A stretch of DNA of 64,000 bases. It comes from Erythrobacteraceae bacterium E2-1 Yellow Sea. Lineage in GTDB: Bacteria > Pseudomonadota > Alphaproteobacteria > Sphingomonadales > Sphingomonadaceae. Position numbers and translations under genes: made by a program. Under the pieces are notes generated by a model. That model ran no database searches. It saw only the letters and a list, made by a program, of their open reading frames with translations, and had not been told where the DNA came from. This document shows positions 54,807-64,000 of this stretch, piece by piece. Within the stretch, counting starts at the first letter, position 1, and each line of letters starts with the position of its first letter. The stretch is taken from the NCBI GenBank assembly GCA_014983025.1, contig JADCLP010000004.1, positions 1-64,000 of the forward strand, written 5' to 3'.

Positions 54807-56234
54807 ATGGGTATCTCGAAAGACATTTTTGATGAGATGTATCGTGCTGATGGTAGTACGAGCGATGCCTACACCGAATATTCTAACTGGTTTGATGAAC
54901 AAGATGCTGGCTGGCTGAGGCGCAAGGATGCCGAAGCTGACGACAGTTTCCGCCGTACGGGCATTACCTTCAATGTGTATGGAGAGGATGAGGCGGAAGA
55001 GCGCCTGATCCCCTTTGACATGGTTCCGCGCATCATTTCTGCACGTGAATGGCGCAAGCTAACGCGCGGGATTGAACAGCGTGTCAGCGCGATCAATGCG
55101 TTGCTTTATGACCTTTATCACCGGCAGGAAATTATCCGTGCCGGTCGCGTGCCTGAACATCTTTTTCGCAACAATGATGCATGGTTGCCTAATATGGTGG
55201 GCTTTACCCCGCCAGGTGGCGTCTACACCCACATCGTCGGGATCGATCTGGTGCGCACCGGGCCGGATGAATTCTTTGTCCTGGAAGATAATGCCCGTAC
55301 CCCTTCGGGCGTAAGCTACATGCTGGAAAATCGGGAAACCATGATGGCCATGTTCCCCGAACTGTTCACACGCATTCCGGTGGAACAGGTTTCCAATTAT
55401 CCGCGCCGGCTGGCCCGCAGCCTGGCAGCCTGTGCCCCGAAGATGACGGAAGGCAAGCCGGTGGTCGCCGTGCTGACGCCGGGTATCTACAATTCCGCCT
55501 ATTTCGAACACGCCTTCCTGGCAGATCAGATGGGTGCCGAACTGGTTGAAGGCAGCGATCTGCGCGTGGTCAACGGGCGGGTGCAGATGCGCACCACGCG
55601 CGGGTTCAAGCCGGTTGATGTGCTGTACCGACGGGTGGATGATGAATTTCTTGATCCGCTGACATTCAATCCTGACAGCTGCCTGGGTGTGCCGGGGATC
55701 ATGGATGTCTATCGTGCGGGGGGCATCACCATTGCCAATGCACCGGGCACAGGGGTTGCCGATGACAAGGCGATTTACAGCTTCATGCCTGAAATCGTGG
55801 AATTCTACACCGGCGAAAAACCGCTGTTGCCCAATGTCCAGACATGGCGCTGTGCCGATGCTGACAGTTTGAAATATGTGCTCGACAACCTTGGCGAACT
55901 GGTTGTGAAGGAAGTCCATGGATCAGGTGGATATGGCATGCTGATCGGCCCCACCGCATCGCGAATGGAAATCCAGCGTTTCCGCAAGAAATTGGAGGCC
56001 AACCCTTCCAATTATATTGCGCAGCCAACCTTGTCGCTTTCAACATGCCCCATCTTCACCAAGAAAGGGCTTGCCCCACGCCATGTTGATCTGCGGCCCT
56101 TTGTGCTGGTTTCGCCCAACGGCATTGAAATCACACCCGGAGGTCTAACTCGGGTGGCATTGAAGAAGGGATCGCTGGTGGTCAATTCAAGCCAGGGCGG
56201 CGGCACCAAGGATACATGGGTGTTGAAGGACTGA
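54807..56234 (+). CDS. Circularly permuted ATP-grasp protein (CP_ATPgrasp_2) of Anbu cluster
   Basis: This protein of about 475 residues belongs to the DUF404/DUF407 group of circularly permuted ATP-grasp enzymes, which form amide or peptide bonds from ATP. Recognisable segments include LEDNARTPSGVSYMLENRE and GSGGYGMLIGP, with the conserved RPFVLVSPNG near the end. I chose ATG 54807 because it begins the conserved MGISKDIFDEMY sequence. It stands next to an alpha-E protein, a transglutaminase-like protein and Anbu, the partnership seen in many proteobacteria. Confidence 0.88.
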   Translation: MGISKDIFDEMYRADGSTSDAYTEYSNWFDEQDAGWLRRKDAEADDSFRRTGITFNVYGEDEAEERLIPFDMVPRIISAREWRKLTRGIEQRVSAINALLYDLYHRQEIIRAGRVPEHLFRNNDAWLPNMVGFTPPGGVYTHIVGIDLVRTGPDEFFVLEDNARTPSGVSYMLENRETMMAMFPELFTRIPVEQVSNYPRRLARSLAACAPKMTEGKPVVAVLTPGIYNSAYFEHAFLADQMGAELVEGSDLRVVNGRVQMRTTRGFKPVDVLYRRVDDEFLDPLTFNPDSCLGVPGIMDVYRAGGITIANAPGTGVADDKAIYSFMPEIVEFYTGEKPLLPNVQTWRCADADSLKYVLDNLGELVVKEVHGSGGYGMLIGPTASRMEIQRFRKKLEANPSNYIAQPTLSLSTCPIFTKKGLAPRHVDLRPFVLVSPNGIEITPGGLTRVALKKGSLVVNSSQGGGTKDTWVLKD

Positions 56235-56250
56235 TGGTGGAGCGCGCATC

Positions 56251-57195
56251 ATGTTAGGGCGGACCGCGCATGGCCTGTTCTGGATGTTCCGCTATCTCGA
56301 ACGGGCGGAAAACACCGCTCGTTTGCTCAATGCCGGGTTGCGAATGGCGCTCACGCGTGACCTGAGTACTGCAGAAGATGAATGGCGCTCTGTCATCGCG
56401 ACACTGGCCCTGCAGTCACAATATGAAGCAGCAAATGATGATTATTCGGGTGCGAAGGTTTGGAACTTCATCCTGCGCGACAAGGATAACCCATCCAGCA
56501 TTCGGTCCATGTTTGGCGCTGTTCGCACCAATGCGCGTATGGGGCGCAACGCGATCAGTGGCGATCTGTGGGAAGCCATCAATGAAAGCTGGATACAGTT
56601 GGACGAAAAACTGTCTCGACCGGTGGGGCAGGGTGCAGTGGGGGATGTTGTCCGGATGGTGCGCCGCGCTGCAACCATGGTGCATGGGGCAATGGATGGA
56701 TCCAAGCTGCGTGATGAAGGGTATCACTTCGGGCGTGCGGGTACCTTTATCGAACGTGCGGATAGTACGGCCCGCATATTGGACATGAAATATTACCTAC
56801 TGTTGCCCTCACTCAATTATGTGGGGTCCAGCCTCGATACAGGGCAGTGGGAATCAGTGTTGCGATCTGTCGCGGGTGATCATGTTTTCAGCTGGCTCAA
56901 CGCTGGACAGATTCACGCCCATGGCATTGTCGAATTTCTGGTGCTGGACGATCGTTTCCCGCGTTCGCTGGCCTTTTGTCATGGCGCATTGCGTGACAAT
57001 CTGACTGCGCTGGCGCGGCTGCACGGTACAGAGGGCAAATCGAACGAATTCATGCGCGAAACCGACATCGAATTGAATGAGATGACGACGGAGCAGATAT
57101 TCGACCGTGGGTTGCACGAATTCCTGACCGATTACATGGCAAGCCACGCTAAGATCGCAAGTGCTATCTCCGAAGATTACAGGTTCCTGTCATAG
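56251..57195 (+). CDS. Alpha-E (DUF403) helical protein of Anbu cluster
   Basis: This 314-residue, almost wholly helical protein of the alpha-E family starts MLGRTAHGLFWMFRYLERAENTARLL and contains FGRAGTFIERADSTARILD. The family always keeps company with the circularly permuted ATP-grasp. Its charged helices may bind substrate or assist the ligase. It begins 16 bases after the ATP-grasp stop. Confidence 0.88.
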   Translation: MLGRTAHGLFWMFRYLERAENTARLLNAGLRMALTRDLSTAEDEWRSVIATLALQSQYEAANDDYSGAKVWNFILRDKDNPSSIRSMFGAVRTNARMGRNAISGDLWEAINESWIQLDEKLSRPVGQGAVGDVVRMVRRAATMVHGAMDGSKLRDEGYHFGRAGTFIERADSTARILDMKYYLLLPSLNYVGSSLDTGQWESVLRSVAGDHVFSWLNAGQIHAHGIVEFLVLDDRFPRSLAFCHGALRDNLTALARLHGTEGKSNEFMRETDIELNEMTTEQIFDRGLHEFLTDYMASHAKIASAISEDYRFLS

Positions 57196-57199
57196 AACG

Positions 57200-58024
57200 A
57201 TGCGCCTCTCTATCCGCCATACCACTCGATACCGTTTTGACAGCCCAGTTGTGCATGCCTTGCAGCGGCTACGTCTCACGCCCAAGCACACTCAGGGTCA
57301 GAACATCCTGAGCTGGGACATGGAGTATGACAACGCCCTGCTGGAGCTGGAGTATGAGGACCAACATTGCAACACTGTTGAGCTGGTTTCTGTTGAACCG
57401 GGTGTGAGCGAAGTGGTTATCACCTGCAAAGGGGTGGTGGAAACGCTGGACTATGCCGGGGTGATCGGCCGGCACTCTGGCGATTTGCCGCTATGGAGTT
57501 TCCTCAGGCAAACTGCGCTGACCAAGCCCGGACCCAAAATGCGGGCCATGTGGCGCGATTTTGAAGTGCCACAGATGGACAAGCTGGAATTTCTGCATGC
57601 TTTGTCTGCACATATTCGCGACACTGTTGTTTATGAAACAGGATATACTTCGGTAGATACCCCTGCTGAAACTGCGGTGGAGACTGGCTATGGCGTGTGT
57701 CAGGATCATGCCCATATCTTCATCGGTTCAGCACGTGCGCATGATATACCGGCGCGCTATGTCAGCGGTTATCTGATGATGAATGACCGCATCGAACAGG
57801 AAGCGACCCATGCCTGGGTAGAGGCACATATAGAAAATCTGGGTTGGGTTGGTTTTGATGTTTCCAATGGGATCAGCCCTGATCCCCGTTACGTACGTAT
57901 TGCGACAGGCTGTGATTATCGTGATGCTGCCCCGGTGACGGGTATCAGCTTTGGCGTTAAGGAACAGTCTTTGACGGTGGATGTCGCGGTTGAACAACAA
58001 CAGGTAGAACAAAAACAACAATGA
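57200..58024 (+). CDS. Transglutaminase-like cysteine protease of Anbu cluster
   Basis: This protein of about 274 residues has the N-terminal bacterial transglutaminase domain (MRLSIRHTTRYRFDSPV) and a catalytic core. Cys167 lies in GYGVCQDHAH, His204 in ATHAWVEAH and Asp220 in GFDVSNG. Family members act as proteases or amidases. It begins four bases after the alpha-E stop and overlaps the Anbu start by 4, so coupling is tight. Confidence 0.9.
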   Translation: MRLSIRHTTRYRFDSPVVHALQRLRLTPKHTQGQNILSWDMEYDNALLELEYEDQHCNTVELVSVEPGVSEVVITCKGVVETLDYAGVIGRHSGDLPLWSFLRQTALTKPGPKMRAMWRDFEVPQMDKLEFLHALSAHIRDTVVYETGYTSVDTPAETAVETGYGVCQDHAHIFIGSARAHDIPARYVSGYLMMNDRIEQEATHAWVEAHIENLGWVGFDVSNGISPDPRYVRIATGCDYRDAAPVTGISFGVKEQSLTVDVAVEQQQVEQKQQ

Positions 58025-58770
58025 CCTATTGCGTGGGTATGATGCTGAATCGCGGGCTTGTGCTGATGAGCGATACGCGGACCAATTCAGGCGTCGACAA
58101 CATTTCCGTATTCCGCAAGATGTACAGCTGGTCCGTACCCGGCGATCGTATCATCGCGGTGATGACAGCGGGCAATCTTGCCACGACACAGGCTGTTGTC
58201 AGCCAGCTGGAAGAGCGCACCAAGGCACCTGACGAGCGCGACAATACCTTACTTAAAGCGCCCACCATGTTCCAGGTCGCCACAGATATCGGGCGCCTGT
58301 TGCGCGCGACCATTGATGATCGGCAGGCTGCCAATGGCCATCAGGGGGAAGCGCGCTTTTCCGCTTCCATTATCGTGGCAGGGCAAATTGCCGGCATGGA
58401 ACCGCGCCTGTTCATGATTTACCCGGAAGGCAATTTTATTGAAGCCAGCTGGGACACGCCTTTCTTCCAGATTGGCGAAACAAAATACGGCCGCCCGATC
58501 CTGTTGCGCGGTTATGATCGCGATATGAGTTTTGAAGATTCGGTGAAGCTTTTGATGGTGTCTTTTGATTCCACGTTGAAGGCCAATTTATCTGTCGGCT
58601 TGCCGCTGGATCTGATGGTGATTGAAAACAATAATTTCATCCCCATCCACCAATATCGCGTGACGGCGGATGACCCTTACTTCAATGCGATTTCATCCAG
58701 CTGGGGTGATGCATTGAAAAACGCATTCCATTCTCTGCCGGACTACAGCTTCAAAAGCGAACAAGGTTAA
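58021..58770 (+). CDS. Anbu, proteasome-like peptidase
   Basis: This 249-residue N-terminal-nucleophile hydrolase resembles the ancestral proteasome beta subunit Anbu. It starts MTYCVGMML. Removing Met would expose a Thr nucleophile, and Asp18 (MSDTRT) and Lys33 (FRKMY) stand where the proteasome keeps Asp17 and Lys33. Structures of other Anbu proteins show open or helical ring assemblies. No ATPase or ubiquitin-like tag gene is near. The upstream genes (ATP-grasp, alpha-E, transglutaminase) suggest a peptide ligation and cleavage cycle, still undefined. Confidence 0.92.
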   Translation: MTYCVGMMLNRGLVLMSDTRTNSGVDNISVFRKMYSWSVPGDRIIAVMTAGNLATTQAVVSQLEERTKAPDERDNTLLKAPTMFQVATDIGRLLRATIDDRQAANGHQGEARFSASIIVAGQIAGMEPRLFMIYPEGNFIEASWDTPFFQIGETKYGRPILLRGYDRDMSFEDSVKLLMVSFDSTLKANLSVGLPLDLMVIENNNFIPIHQYRVTADDPYFNAISSSWGDALKNAFHSLPDYSFKSEQG

Positions 58771-58941
58771 TGCGGGATAGCCCCTAGGCGTTTTTGCGGT
58801 AGGGAATTTGCGTAAATTTGCACCAATTTGGATGTAATAAACCCAAGCTTTTGACGGGTTTTACCGAATGGCTGAAATCATCGGTCCGTTTCGGTCTCAA
58901 ACGATGGTGAATCCTTGAATGCTTGTGGGCAGCATAAGCCC

Positions 58942-59559
58942 ATGAAACACAAAGATACTCTTCACTTCATAGACAGTTCCAGCCGGACAAGGGCAGAGCT
59001 GGCACGGGTTGGGTTTGCGCTGGGGCACCATTCAGAGGTTTATGGGGACGTGGTAGAGTTTGCCACCCATCCGCCGCGAGATGGCATTATCGTGGCACGC
59101 GATAGTGTGCAGGATGGGGGAGTAGCTGCGATTCTGGAAAGACTTTCCAGTCTGGGGGTCTGGCTGCCCCTGATCGCGGTAGATCATGATCCGCGGTCGG
59201 GACGGATTGTGGAGGCGATAAAGGCAGGTGCTCTGGATTATCTGCCACTTCCACTAGACCGTGAACGGTTCGGGCGTTGTCTCGGCAGTATTTCGGAAGA
59301 AGCGAAGGTATTCAGCGAGGCGCGCAAACGAATGATCGAAGCACGTAACCGTCTGTCCAATCTCTCTGTACGCGAACGCGAGGTGCTTGATTGGCTGGCG
59401 GAAGGGAGCAGCAATAAGGCAATCGCGCGTGAACTGGATATCAGCCCGCGCACAGTGGAAATCCACTGCGCCAATATGATGTCAAAGCTTGGTGCACGCC
59501 ATCCGGCAGAGGCGGTGCGGTTGAAGTTGGAGGCTGAATTGGAAAAGCGGGTGGGCTAG
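58942..59559 (+). CDS. Orphan LuxR/FixJ-type regulator with degenerate receiver
   Basis: This protein of about 205 residues has a receiver-like domain followed by a LuxR-type helix-turn-helix (LSVREREVLDWLAEG, then DISPRTVEIHCANMM). The expected phosphorylation loop reads GIIVARDSVQDGG. The position of the usual Asp aligns to Ala, so conventional phosphorylation is doubtful. No histidine kinase is adjacent. A long 171-base gap separates it from Anbu, so it is probably an independent unit. Confidence 0.82.
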   Translation: MKHKDTLHFIDSSSRTRAELARVGFALGHHSEVYGDVVEFATHPPRDGIIVARDSVQDGGVAAILERLSSLGVWLPLIAVDHDPRSGRIVEAIKAGALDYLPLPLDRERFGRCLGSISEEAKVFSEARKRMIEARNRLSNLSVREREVLDWLAEGSSNKAIARELDISPRTVEIHCANMMSKLGARHPAEAVRLKLEAELEKRVG

Positions 59560-59596
59560 GGGCGGCCCCCATCAGCATGCCGCATTTCCATTGTGT

Positions 59597-60280
59597 TTAC
59601 TGGCAGAAACTGCCTGCGCTCTGCCCGTTTGTCAGTTCCAGGTGGAGATGGTCACGATGTGCCGCATTATATTCCGGCCCCAGGACAGTTCCAAACCGCT
59701 TGCAGGCGCTGGCATGGACGATACGCAGAAAATCCCGCTCTTCCTTCCTGCCACCTGACCAGTCTTCCTTGACGCTGATCCGGCGGCCATCAGCCAGGAT
59801 AAAGGCAGACACGTCAATCGCCGCAGCGCGTGAATGGGCTGACAGCCGCGATGTACCTGCGACATTGCGGCAGGAATAACTGCCCATGGTTTCAATTTTG
59901 ACGAGTGGCGATCCCAAAATCTGACGTGCCGCACGGTCCACGCCAAAGCGCGCCCATCCAGCCAGCGTTTGTGCAGTTGGGCATTCGACCGGGCCGATAT
60001 TGGCCAGTGTGAATAGACGATCATCACCACGCAGTGCCGATAATTGGACGGTGTTCACCGTGGCGCAGCCCGCGCTGTAATAACGATCGGGCAGGGGGTT
60101 GAAGTTTGATCCCGCTTCCCCAAGGCTGTTCAGGCACATTTGCGCTTCCCGGTTTACCGCAACGGGGCGTGGGGCAGATTGGGTCGCGTGTTTGCTGGTG
60201 GAACTGCCGCCTGCATCCGGCACGGCGCCACAGGCGGACAGCGCGATCAGCATCATCGGGGGCAGGACATATTTCAGCAT
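59597..60280 (-). CDS. Extensin-like lipoprotein
   Basis: This 227-residue protein has a short signal with lipobox LSAC and an extensin-like C-terminal domain. The domain contains SRAAAIDVSAFILADG and a metal-type HRDHLHLEL motif, like DUF/peptidase M15-type carboxypeptidase relatives. It may act on peptidoglycan or cell-surface glycans. ATG 60280 starts the signal. Confidence 0.78.
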   Translation of the reverse strand: MLKYVLPPMMLIALSACGAVPDAGGSSTSKHATQSAPRPVAVNREAQMCLNSLGEAGSNFNPLPDRYYSAGCATVNTVQLSALRGDDRLFTLANIGPVECPTAQTLAGWARFGVDRAARQILGSPLVKIETMGSYSCRNVAGTSRLSAHSRAAAIDVSAFILADGRRISVKEDWSGGRKEERDFLRIVHASACKRFGTVLGPEYNAAHRDHLHLELTNGQSAGSFCQ

Positions 60281-60375
60281 GGCGCAATTGTGGGTGATTA
60301 TGGTTAATCAAACCCTAATGCCAAGCCATGTGTGCCAGCATGTTTGAACCTTGCGATAAGGTGTGTGGCAGCCTG

Positions 60376-60753
60376 TCAGCTCGGCAGTTCGTCAGCGACC
60401 TGTTCCCACAATTCGATCTTCACGCCATCAGGGTCCAGAATCCAGGCAAATTTGCCATAGTTTTCGTCAACCCGGTCGAGCACTTTGACCTTATTCTTTT
60501 TCAGCTGTTTCACGAAACCATCCAGGTCATCGACCCTCAGATTGATCATGAAACCACGCGAACTGGGCTTGAGATAGGTATCGTCAGGAAAATTGCTGAT
60601 CAGCGAATATGGGTTGGCCTTTGGTTCCTGTGCCCATGCCAATTGTGGGCCATAGGGGCCATCAATTCCCAGTTTGTCCCGATACCATGCTCGCGTGGCT
60701 TCAGGGTCTTTCACCACATAAAAGACACCACCCAATCCGGTCACTCTGGCCAT
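60376..60753 (-). CDS. VOC-family protein, glyoxalase/bleomycin-resistance-like
   Basis: This 125-residue protein has the VOC fold (ending KFAWILDPDGVKIELWEQV). The metal-binding late Glu lies in KIELWE. It is a separate subfamily from the VOC protein at 34448. The substrate cannot be told. It is on the minus strand, followed by typA on the same strand at 60836-62674. Confidence 0.82.
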   Translation of the reverse strand: MARVTGLGGVFYVVKDPEATRAWYRDKLGIDGPYGPQLAWAQEPKANPYSLISNFPDDTYLKPSSRGFMINLRVDDLDGFVKQLKKNKVKVLDRVDENYGKFAWILDPDGVKIELWEQVADELPS

Positions 60754-60835
60754 TGATTACTCCCGCTTTGCTGCCATGCCATTGATACAGAAGGCTGTAT
60801 TGCTGGCAAGGCAGGCAGGGCGCGAGTGTCTGATG

Positions 60836-62674
60836 TCAGCCTTCCGGCTTGCGCGATTGGCGCTTGCGTTCATGCGGGTCGAGATAACGTTTGCGCAGGC
60901 GGATCGTCTGCGGTGTCACTTCAACCAGCTCATCATCCTGAATATAGGCGATAGCCTGTTCCAGCGTCATCCGGCGTGGGGGAGTAAGGCGAATACCTTC
61001 ATCCTTGCCGCTGGCGCGGAAGTTCGTCAGCTGCTTGGACTTCAGCGGATTGACTTCAAGATCCTGCGGCTTGGCATTTTCACCAATGACCATGCCTTCA
61101 TACAGCTTTTCACCAGGGCTGACGAACAGAACGCCGCGATCTTCAAGTGCGTTCAGCGCATAGGCAACAGCTTCGCCCTGTTCCATGCTGATCAATGCAC
61201 CGTTCTGGCGCCCTTCGATCTTGCCTTTGTAGGGGCCGTATTTTTCAAACAGGCGGTTCATGATGCCTGTGCCGCGGGTGTCAGACAGGAATTCCCCGTG
61301 ATAACCGATCAGCCCGCGGCTGGGTGCGGAAAAGGTGATGCGCGTCTTGCCCATGCCGGACGGGCGCATATCGGTCATCTCTGCCTTACGCATCGCCATC
61401 TTTTCAACAACTGTACCGCTGAATTCGTCATCAACATCGACCACAACGGTTTCATACGGTTCTTCGCGGCCTTCCGGGCCATCGCGGAACAGCACGCGCG
61501 GGCGGCTGATCGACAGCTCAAACCCTTCGCGGCGCATGGTTTCTATAAGAACGCCCAGCTGCAATTCGCCGCGACCAGCGACCTCGAACGCGTCCTTGTC
61601 CGCGCTTTCAGAGATGCGGATGGCAACATTGCCTTCCGCTTCGCGTTCCAGGCGGTCGCGGATCACGCGGCTCTGCACCTTGTCACCCTCGCGCCCGGCA
61701 TAGGGGCTGTCATTGACCGAGAAGGTCATGGCTAGCGTCGGCGGGTCAATCGGCTGCGCATGGATCGGGGCCGTGACGTTGGGGTGGCACAAAGTGTTCG
61801 ACACGGTTGCTTCGGTCAATCCGGCAATGGCGACGATGTCACCAGCCTTGGCGTGGAGCACGGGTTCGCGCTCCAGACCGTTATAGGCGAATACCTTTGT
61901 CGCGCGGCCAGCTTCCACCACCTTGCCATTCACGTCCAGCGCCTTGATCGGCATGCCCACTTCCAACCGGCCGCTTTCAATCCGCCCGGTCAGGATACGG
62001 CCAAGAAATGCGTCACGGTCCAGCAGGGTGGCCAACATGGCGAAATCACCATCTTCATCCAGGTCGGGTGCGGGGATGTGGGTGGTGATCAGCTTGAACA
62101 GTGGCTGCAGATCGCCGTCGCGTGCTTCCGCGTCTTCGCTAGCAAAGCCTGAGCGACCAGAGGCATAGAGGACAGGGAAGTCGAGCTGCTCGTCATTGGC
62201 CTCCAGCGCCACGAACAGATCAAAAACTTCATCCAGCACTTCCGATGCACGGGCATCGTGGCGGTCGATCTTGTTGACCACCACGATTGGCTTCAGGCCC
62301 AGGCCCAGGGCCTTGCCAGTGACGAACTTGGTTTGCGGCATCGGCCCTTCGGCAGCATCGACCAGCAGGATAACGCCATCGACCATGCTCAAAATACGCT
62401 CAACCTCAGCGCCGAAATCGGCGTGGCCGGGCGTGTCGACGATGTTGATGTGATAGGTTTCATGGCCGCCCTCTGGTGTCCATTCTACGCTGGTGGGCTT
62501 GGCCAGAATGGTGATTCCGCGTTCCTTTTCCAGGTCATTGGAATCCATGGCGCGCTCTTCAACGCGTTGATTTTCACGGAAAGTTCCGGATTGACGGAAC
62601 AGCTGGTCAACCAGCGTGGTTTTGCCGTGGTCGACGTGGGCGATGATCGCCACGTTGCGGAGCGAATTGGACAT
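60836..62674 (-). CDS. typA: TypA/BipA translational GTPase
   Basis: This 612-residue GTPase has the G1 motif AHVDHGKTT at residues 12-20, G2 around ERGITI, G3 DTPGHADFG and G4 NKIDR. EF-G-like domains and the TypA C-terminal ribosome-binding domain follow. It helps ribosome assembly and stress tolerance. The C-terminus carries a basic tail ([13 protein letters not shown]). The 264 bases before its start hold nothing I recognise besides promoter-like sequence. Confidence 0.96.
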   Translation of the reverse strand: MSNSLRNVAIIAHVDHGKTTLVDQLFRQSGTFRENQRVEERAMDSNDLEKERGITILAKPTSVEWTPEGGHETYHINIVDTPGHADFGAEVERILSMVDGVILLVDAAEGPMPQTKFVTGKALGLGLKPIVVVNKIDRHDARASEVLDEVFDLFVALEANDEQLDFPVLYASGRSGFASEDAEARDGDLQPLFKLITTHIPAPDLDEDGDFAMLATLLDRDAFLGRILTGRIESGRLEVGMPIKALDVNGKVVEAGRATKVFAYNGLEREPVLHAKAGDIVAIAGLTEATVSNTLCHPNVTAPIHAQPIDPPTLAMTFSVNDSPYAGREGDKVQSRVIRDRLEREAEGNVAIRISESADKDAFEVAGRGELQLGVLIETMRREGFELSISRPRVLFRDGPEGREEPYETVVVDVDDEFSGTVVEKMAMRKAEMTDMRPSGMGKTRITFSAPSRGLIGYHGEFLSDTRGTGIMNRLFEKYGPYKGKIEGRQNGALISMEQGEAVAYALNALEDRGVLFVSPGEKLYEGMVIGENAKPQDLEVNPLKSKQLTNFRASGKDEGIRLTPPRRMTLEQAIAYIQDDELVEVTPQTIRLRKRYLDPHERKRQSRKPEG

Positions 62675-62938
62675 GAGCTGCTTTCAAAGAGTGGGGCACG
62701 CGCATTTGTGCGCTGCAAAATCGGCGCGCGACTAGCGCAAAGCGCCCGAATGAGCAAGCTATCGCGTCGTGAAAAGTAGTGTGGCGATATTACCACAATT
62801 AACGTTACGGCAAGTATGCTGATTACCAATGAAACTTGTCGTTTACCATGGTGTGGCATAAAGTTTTCTTGGAGTTCAACTCATTGGGTCGCGATTTGGG
62901 GACATGGCCATGAGTTGTGGAGTGAGAGAGGAGAAATC

Positions 62939-64000
62939 ATGCGCTCAATTTTGACCAGCATAGCTGGGTCACATCGTATCGCTCTGCTGAGCGGTGCGGC
63001 TGCAATTGCCATCACATCGCCGACATATGTTCAGGCACAAGATGCTAGTGAGGAGGCGGAAGCCACGACTAGTTCTTATGACAATGTAATTGTGGTTACC
63101 GCCACCAAGCGTGAAAAAACGCTGCAGGAAACACCAATTTCTGTTTCGGTAACTTCCGGCGCCACGATTGAACAGGCGCAGATCCGCGACATGATTGATC
63201 TGCAGACTGTCAGCCCGTCGCTGCGGGTCAGCCAGCTGCAAAGTTCATCGAACACCACATTTATCATCCGTGGTTTCGGTAATGGTGACAACAACTTCGG
63301 TATTGAGCCGTCGGTAGGCGTCTTTATCGATGGCGTTTTCCGTTCACGCTCTGCCGGATCGCTGAGCGATTTGGCCAATGTGCAACGCATCGAAGTTCTG
63401 CGTGGACCACAGTCGACACTGTTCGGCAAGAATGCATCTGCCGGTGTTATCTCTGTCGTAACGCGCGAACCGCAATTCACTTTCGGGGGGAGCGTTGAAG
63501 CGAGCTATGGCAATTATGATGCCGTGGTGTTGAAAGGCGATCTGACCGGGCCAATCAGCGATACGGTCGCCTTCTCGATCGATGGCAGCTACAACCGTCG
63601 TGACGGTTATGCCCGCATCGTCAATCTGGACAAGGATCTGAGTGATCGCAATCGCTGGGGTGTTCGCGGGCAGTTGCTGTTTGAACCGACGCCTGATCTG
63701 CGTTTCCGCCTGATGGGCGATTACAACAAGATTGATGAAGTATGCTGCACTGTCGGCAATGTTTTGGCCGGGCCAACCACTGCGGCAGTGTTTGCCGTGG
63801 GCGGTGCAATCGATCCAGAAAACCTGTTCAGCTATGACACGTATCTGAACCAGGAACCGATCAACAAGATCAAGAATTATGGTGGATCGCTGCAGGCTGA
63901 CTGGAACGTTGGCGCGCTGACTGTAACCTCCATCACATCCTACCGTGAACTGAACAACTATTTCAGCCAGGATATCGATTTCACCAGCGCCGATGTAGTT
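62939..64000 (+). CDS. TonB-dependent receptor, 5' part (truncated by window end)
   Basis: The reading frame opens at ATG 62939 after an AGGAG ribosome site and continues without a stop to the window end (354 codons seen). A signal peptide of about 33 residues ends near VQAQDA, followed by the plug start VIVVTATKREK, then TFIIRGFGNGDN, PSVGVFIDGVFRSR and RIEVLRGPQSTLFGKNASAGVISV. These are the plug-domain signatures of outer-membrane TonB-dependent receptors. Substrate unknown; the barrel lies beyond the window. Confidence 0.92.
   Translation, partial: MRSILTSIAGSHRIALLSGAAAIAITSPTYVQAQDASEEAEATTSSYDNVIVVTATKREKTLQETPISVSVTSGATIEQAQIRDMIDLQTVSPSLRVSQLQSSSNTTFIIRGFGNGDNNFGIEPSVGVFIDGVFRSRSAGSLSDLANVQRIEVLRGPQSTLFGKNASAGVISVVTREPQFTFGGSVEASYGNYDAVVLKGDLTGPISDTVAFSIDGSYNRRDGYARIVNLDKDLSDRNRWGVRGQLLFEPTPDLRFRLMGDYNKIDEVCCTVGNVLAGPTTAAVFAVGGAIDPENLFSYDTYLNQEPINKIKNYGGSLQADWNVGALTVTSITSYRELNNYFSQDIDFTSADVV

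Noticed and set aside
1..64000. CRISPR arrays, tRNA or rRNA genes, IS elements, prophage
   Set aside because: No regularly spaced repeats, no cloverleaf-like gaps, no transposase or integrase motifs; nearly all sequence is explained by genes.

Overview
The window reads as chromosomal DNA of an alphaproteobacterium, most likely a sphingomonad (Sphingomonadales, Erythrobacteraceae- or Sphingomonadaceae-like). This rests on moderate-to-high GC, densely packed operons with 1-4 base overlaps, many small Cys-anchored lipoproteins, a TonB-dependent receptor, DUF3617 proteins and an alginate-export-type porin. No rRNA, tRNA, insertion sequence, phage or CRISPR array was seen, and there is no sharp change in composition.

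Region 1 (1-17.6 kb) is a complete nitrate and cyanate assimilation locus. A NasT ANTAR antiterminator and a NasS nitrate sensor are followed by a NrtA lipoprotein, NrtB permease, a fused double-ATPase NrtC/D, an outer-membrane porin, a FNT nitrite transporter, a PP2C phosphatase/Ser-Thr kinase fusion and cyanase. The enzymes NirB, NirD and NasA and the siroheme-supplying CobA come next. Near-identical RNA leaders precede nrtA and nirB. Each carries a hairpin with an A1/G4 hexaloop overlapping a Rho-independent terminator, which is the hallmark of ANTAR-controlled antitermination, so NasS/NasT probably governs both operons in cis. Within this locus the FNT gene has two in-frame stops and the adjacent kinase gene one frameshift.

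Region 2 (17.6-22.7 kb) holds a divergent Lrp-type PutR and a PutA without an N-terminal DNA-binding domain, then a 41-codon ORF and a GST. Region 3 (22.8-32.9 kb) is a sulfide/persulfide detoxification divergon. A peroxiredoxin and an ArsR repressor face persulfide dioxygenase, two YeeE/YedE halves, DUF2892, a DUF442 sulfur transferase, SQR and a SulP permease. Cytochrome bd oxidase (cydAB plus a DUF2474 peptide) and an FNR-type regulator follow. The ArsR protein has no cysteine, although its BigR/SqrR relatives sense persulfide through two cysteines.

Region 4 (32.9-53.9 kb) is mostly housekeeping: aldehyde dehydrogenase, VOC and GNAT proteins, MaiA, a small envelope operon (OmpA, a 37-residue membrane peptide, a helix-hairpin-helix protein), a vWA lipoprotein, a flippase, GpsA, TsaD, HemC, HemD, a UbiH-like hydroxylase, DsbD, a methyltransferase, UvrB and two tandem DUF3617 lipoproteins. 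Region 5 (53.9-58.8 kb) is an Anbu cluster: alpha/beta hydrolase, circularly permuted ATP-grasp, alpha-E protein, transglutaminase-like protease and the proteasome-like Anbu peptidase. Region 6 (58.9-64 kb) has an orphan LuxR-type regulator with a degenerate receiver, an extensin-like lipoprotein, a VOC protein, TypA/BipA and the 5' part of a TonB-dependent receptor cut by the window end.
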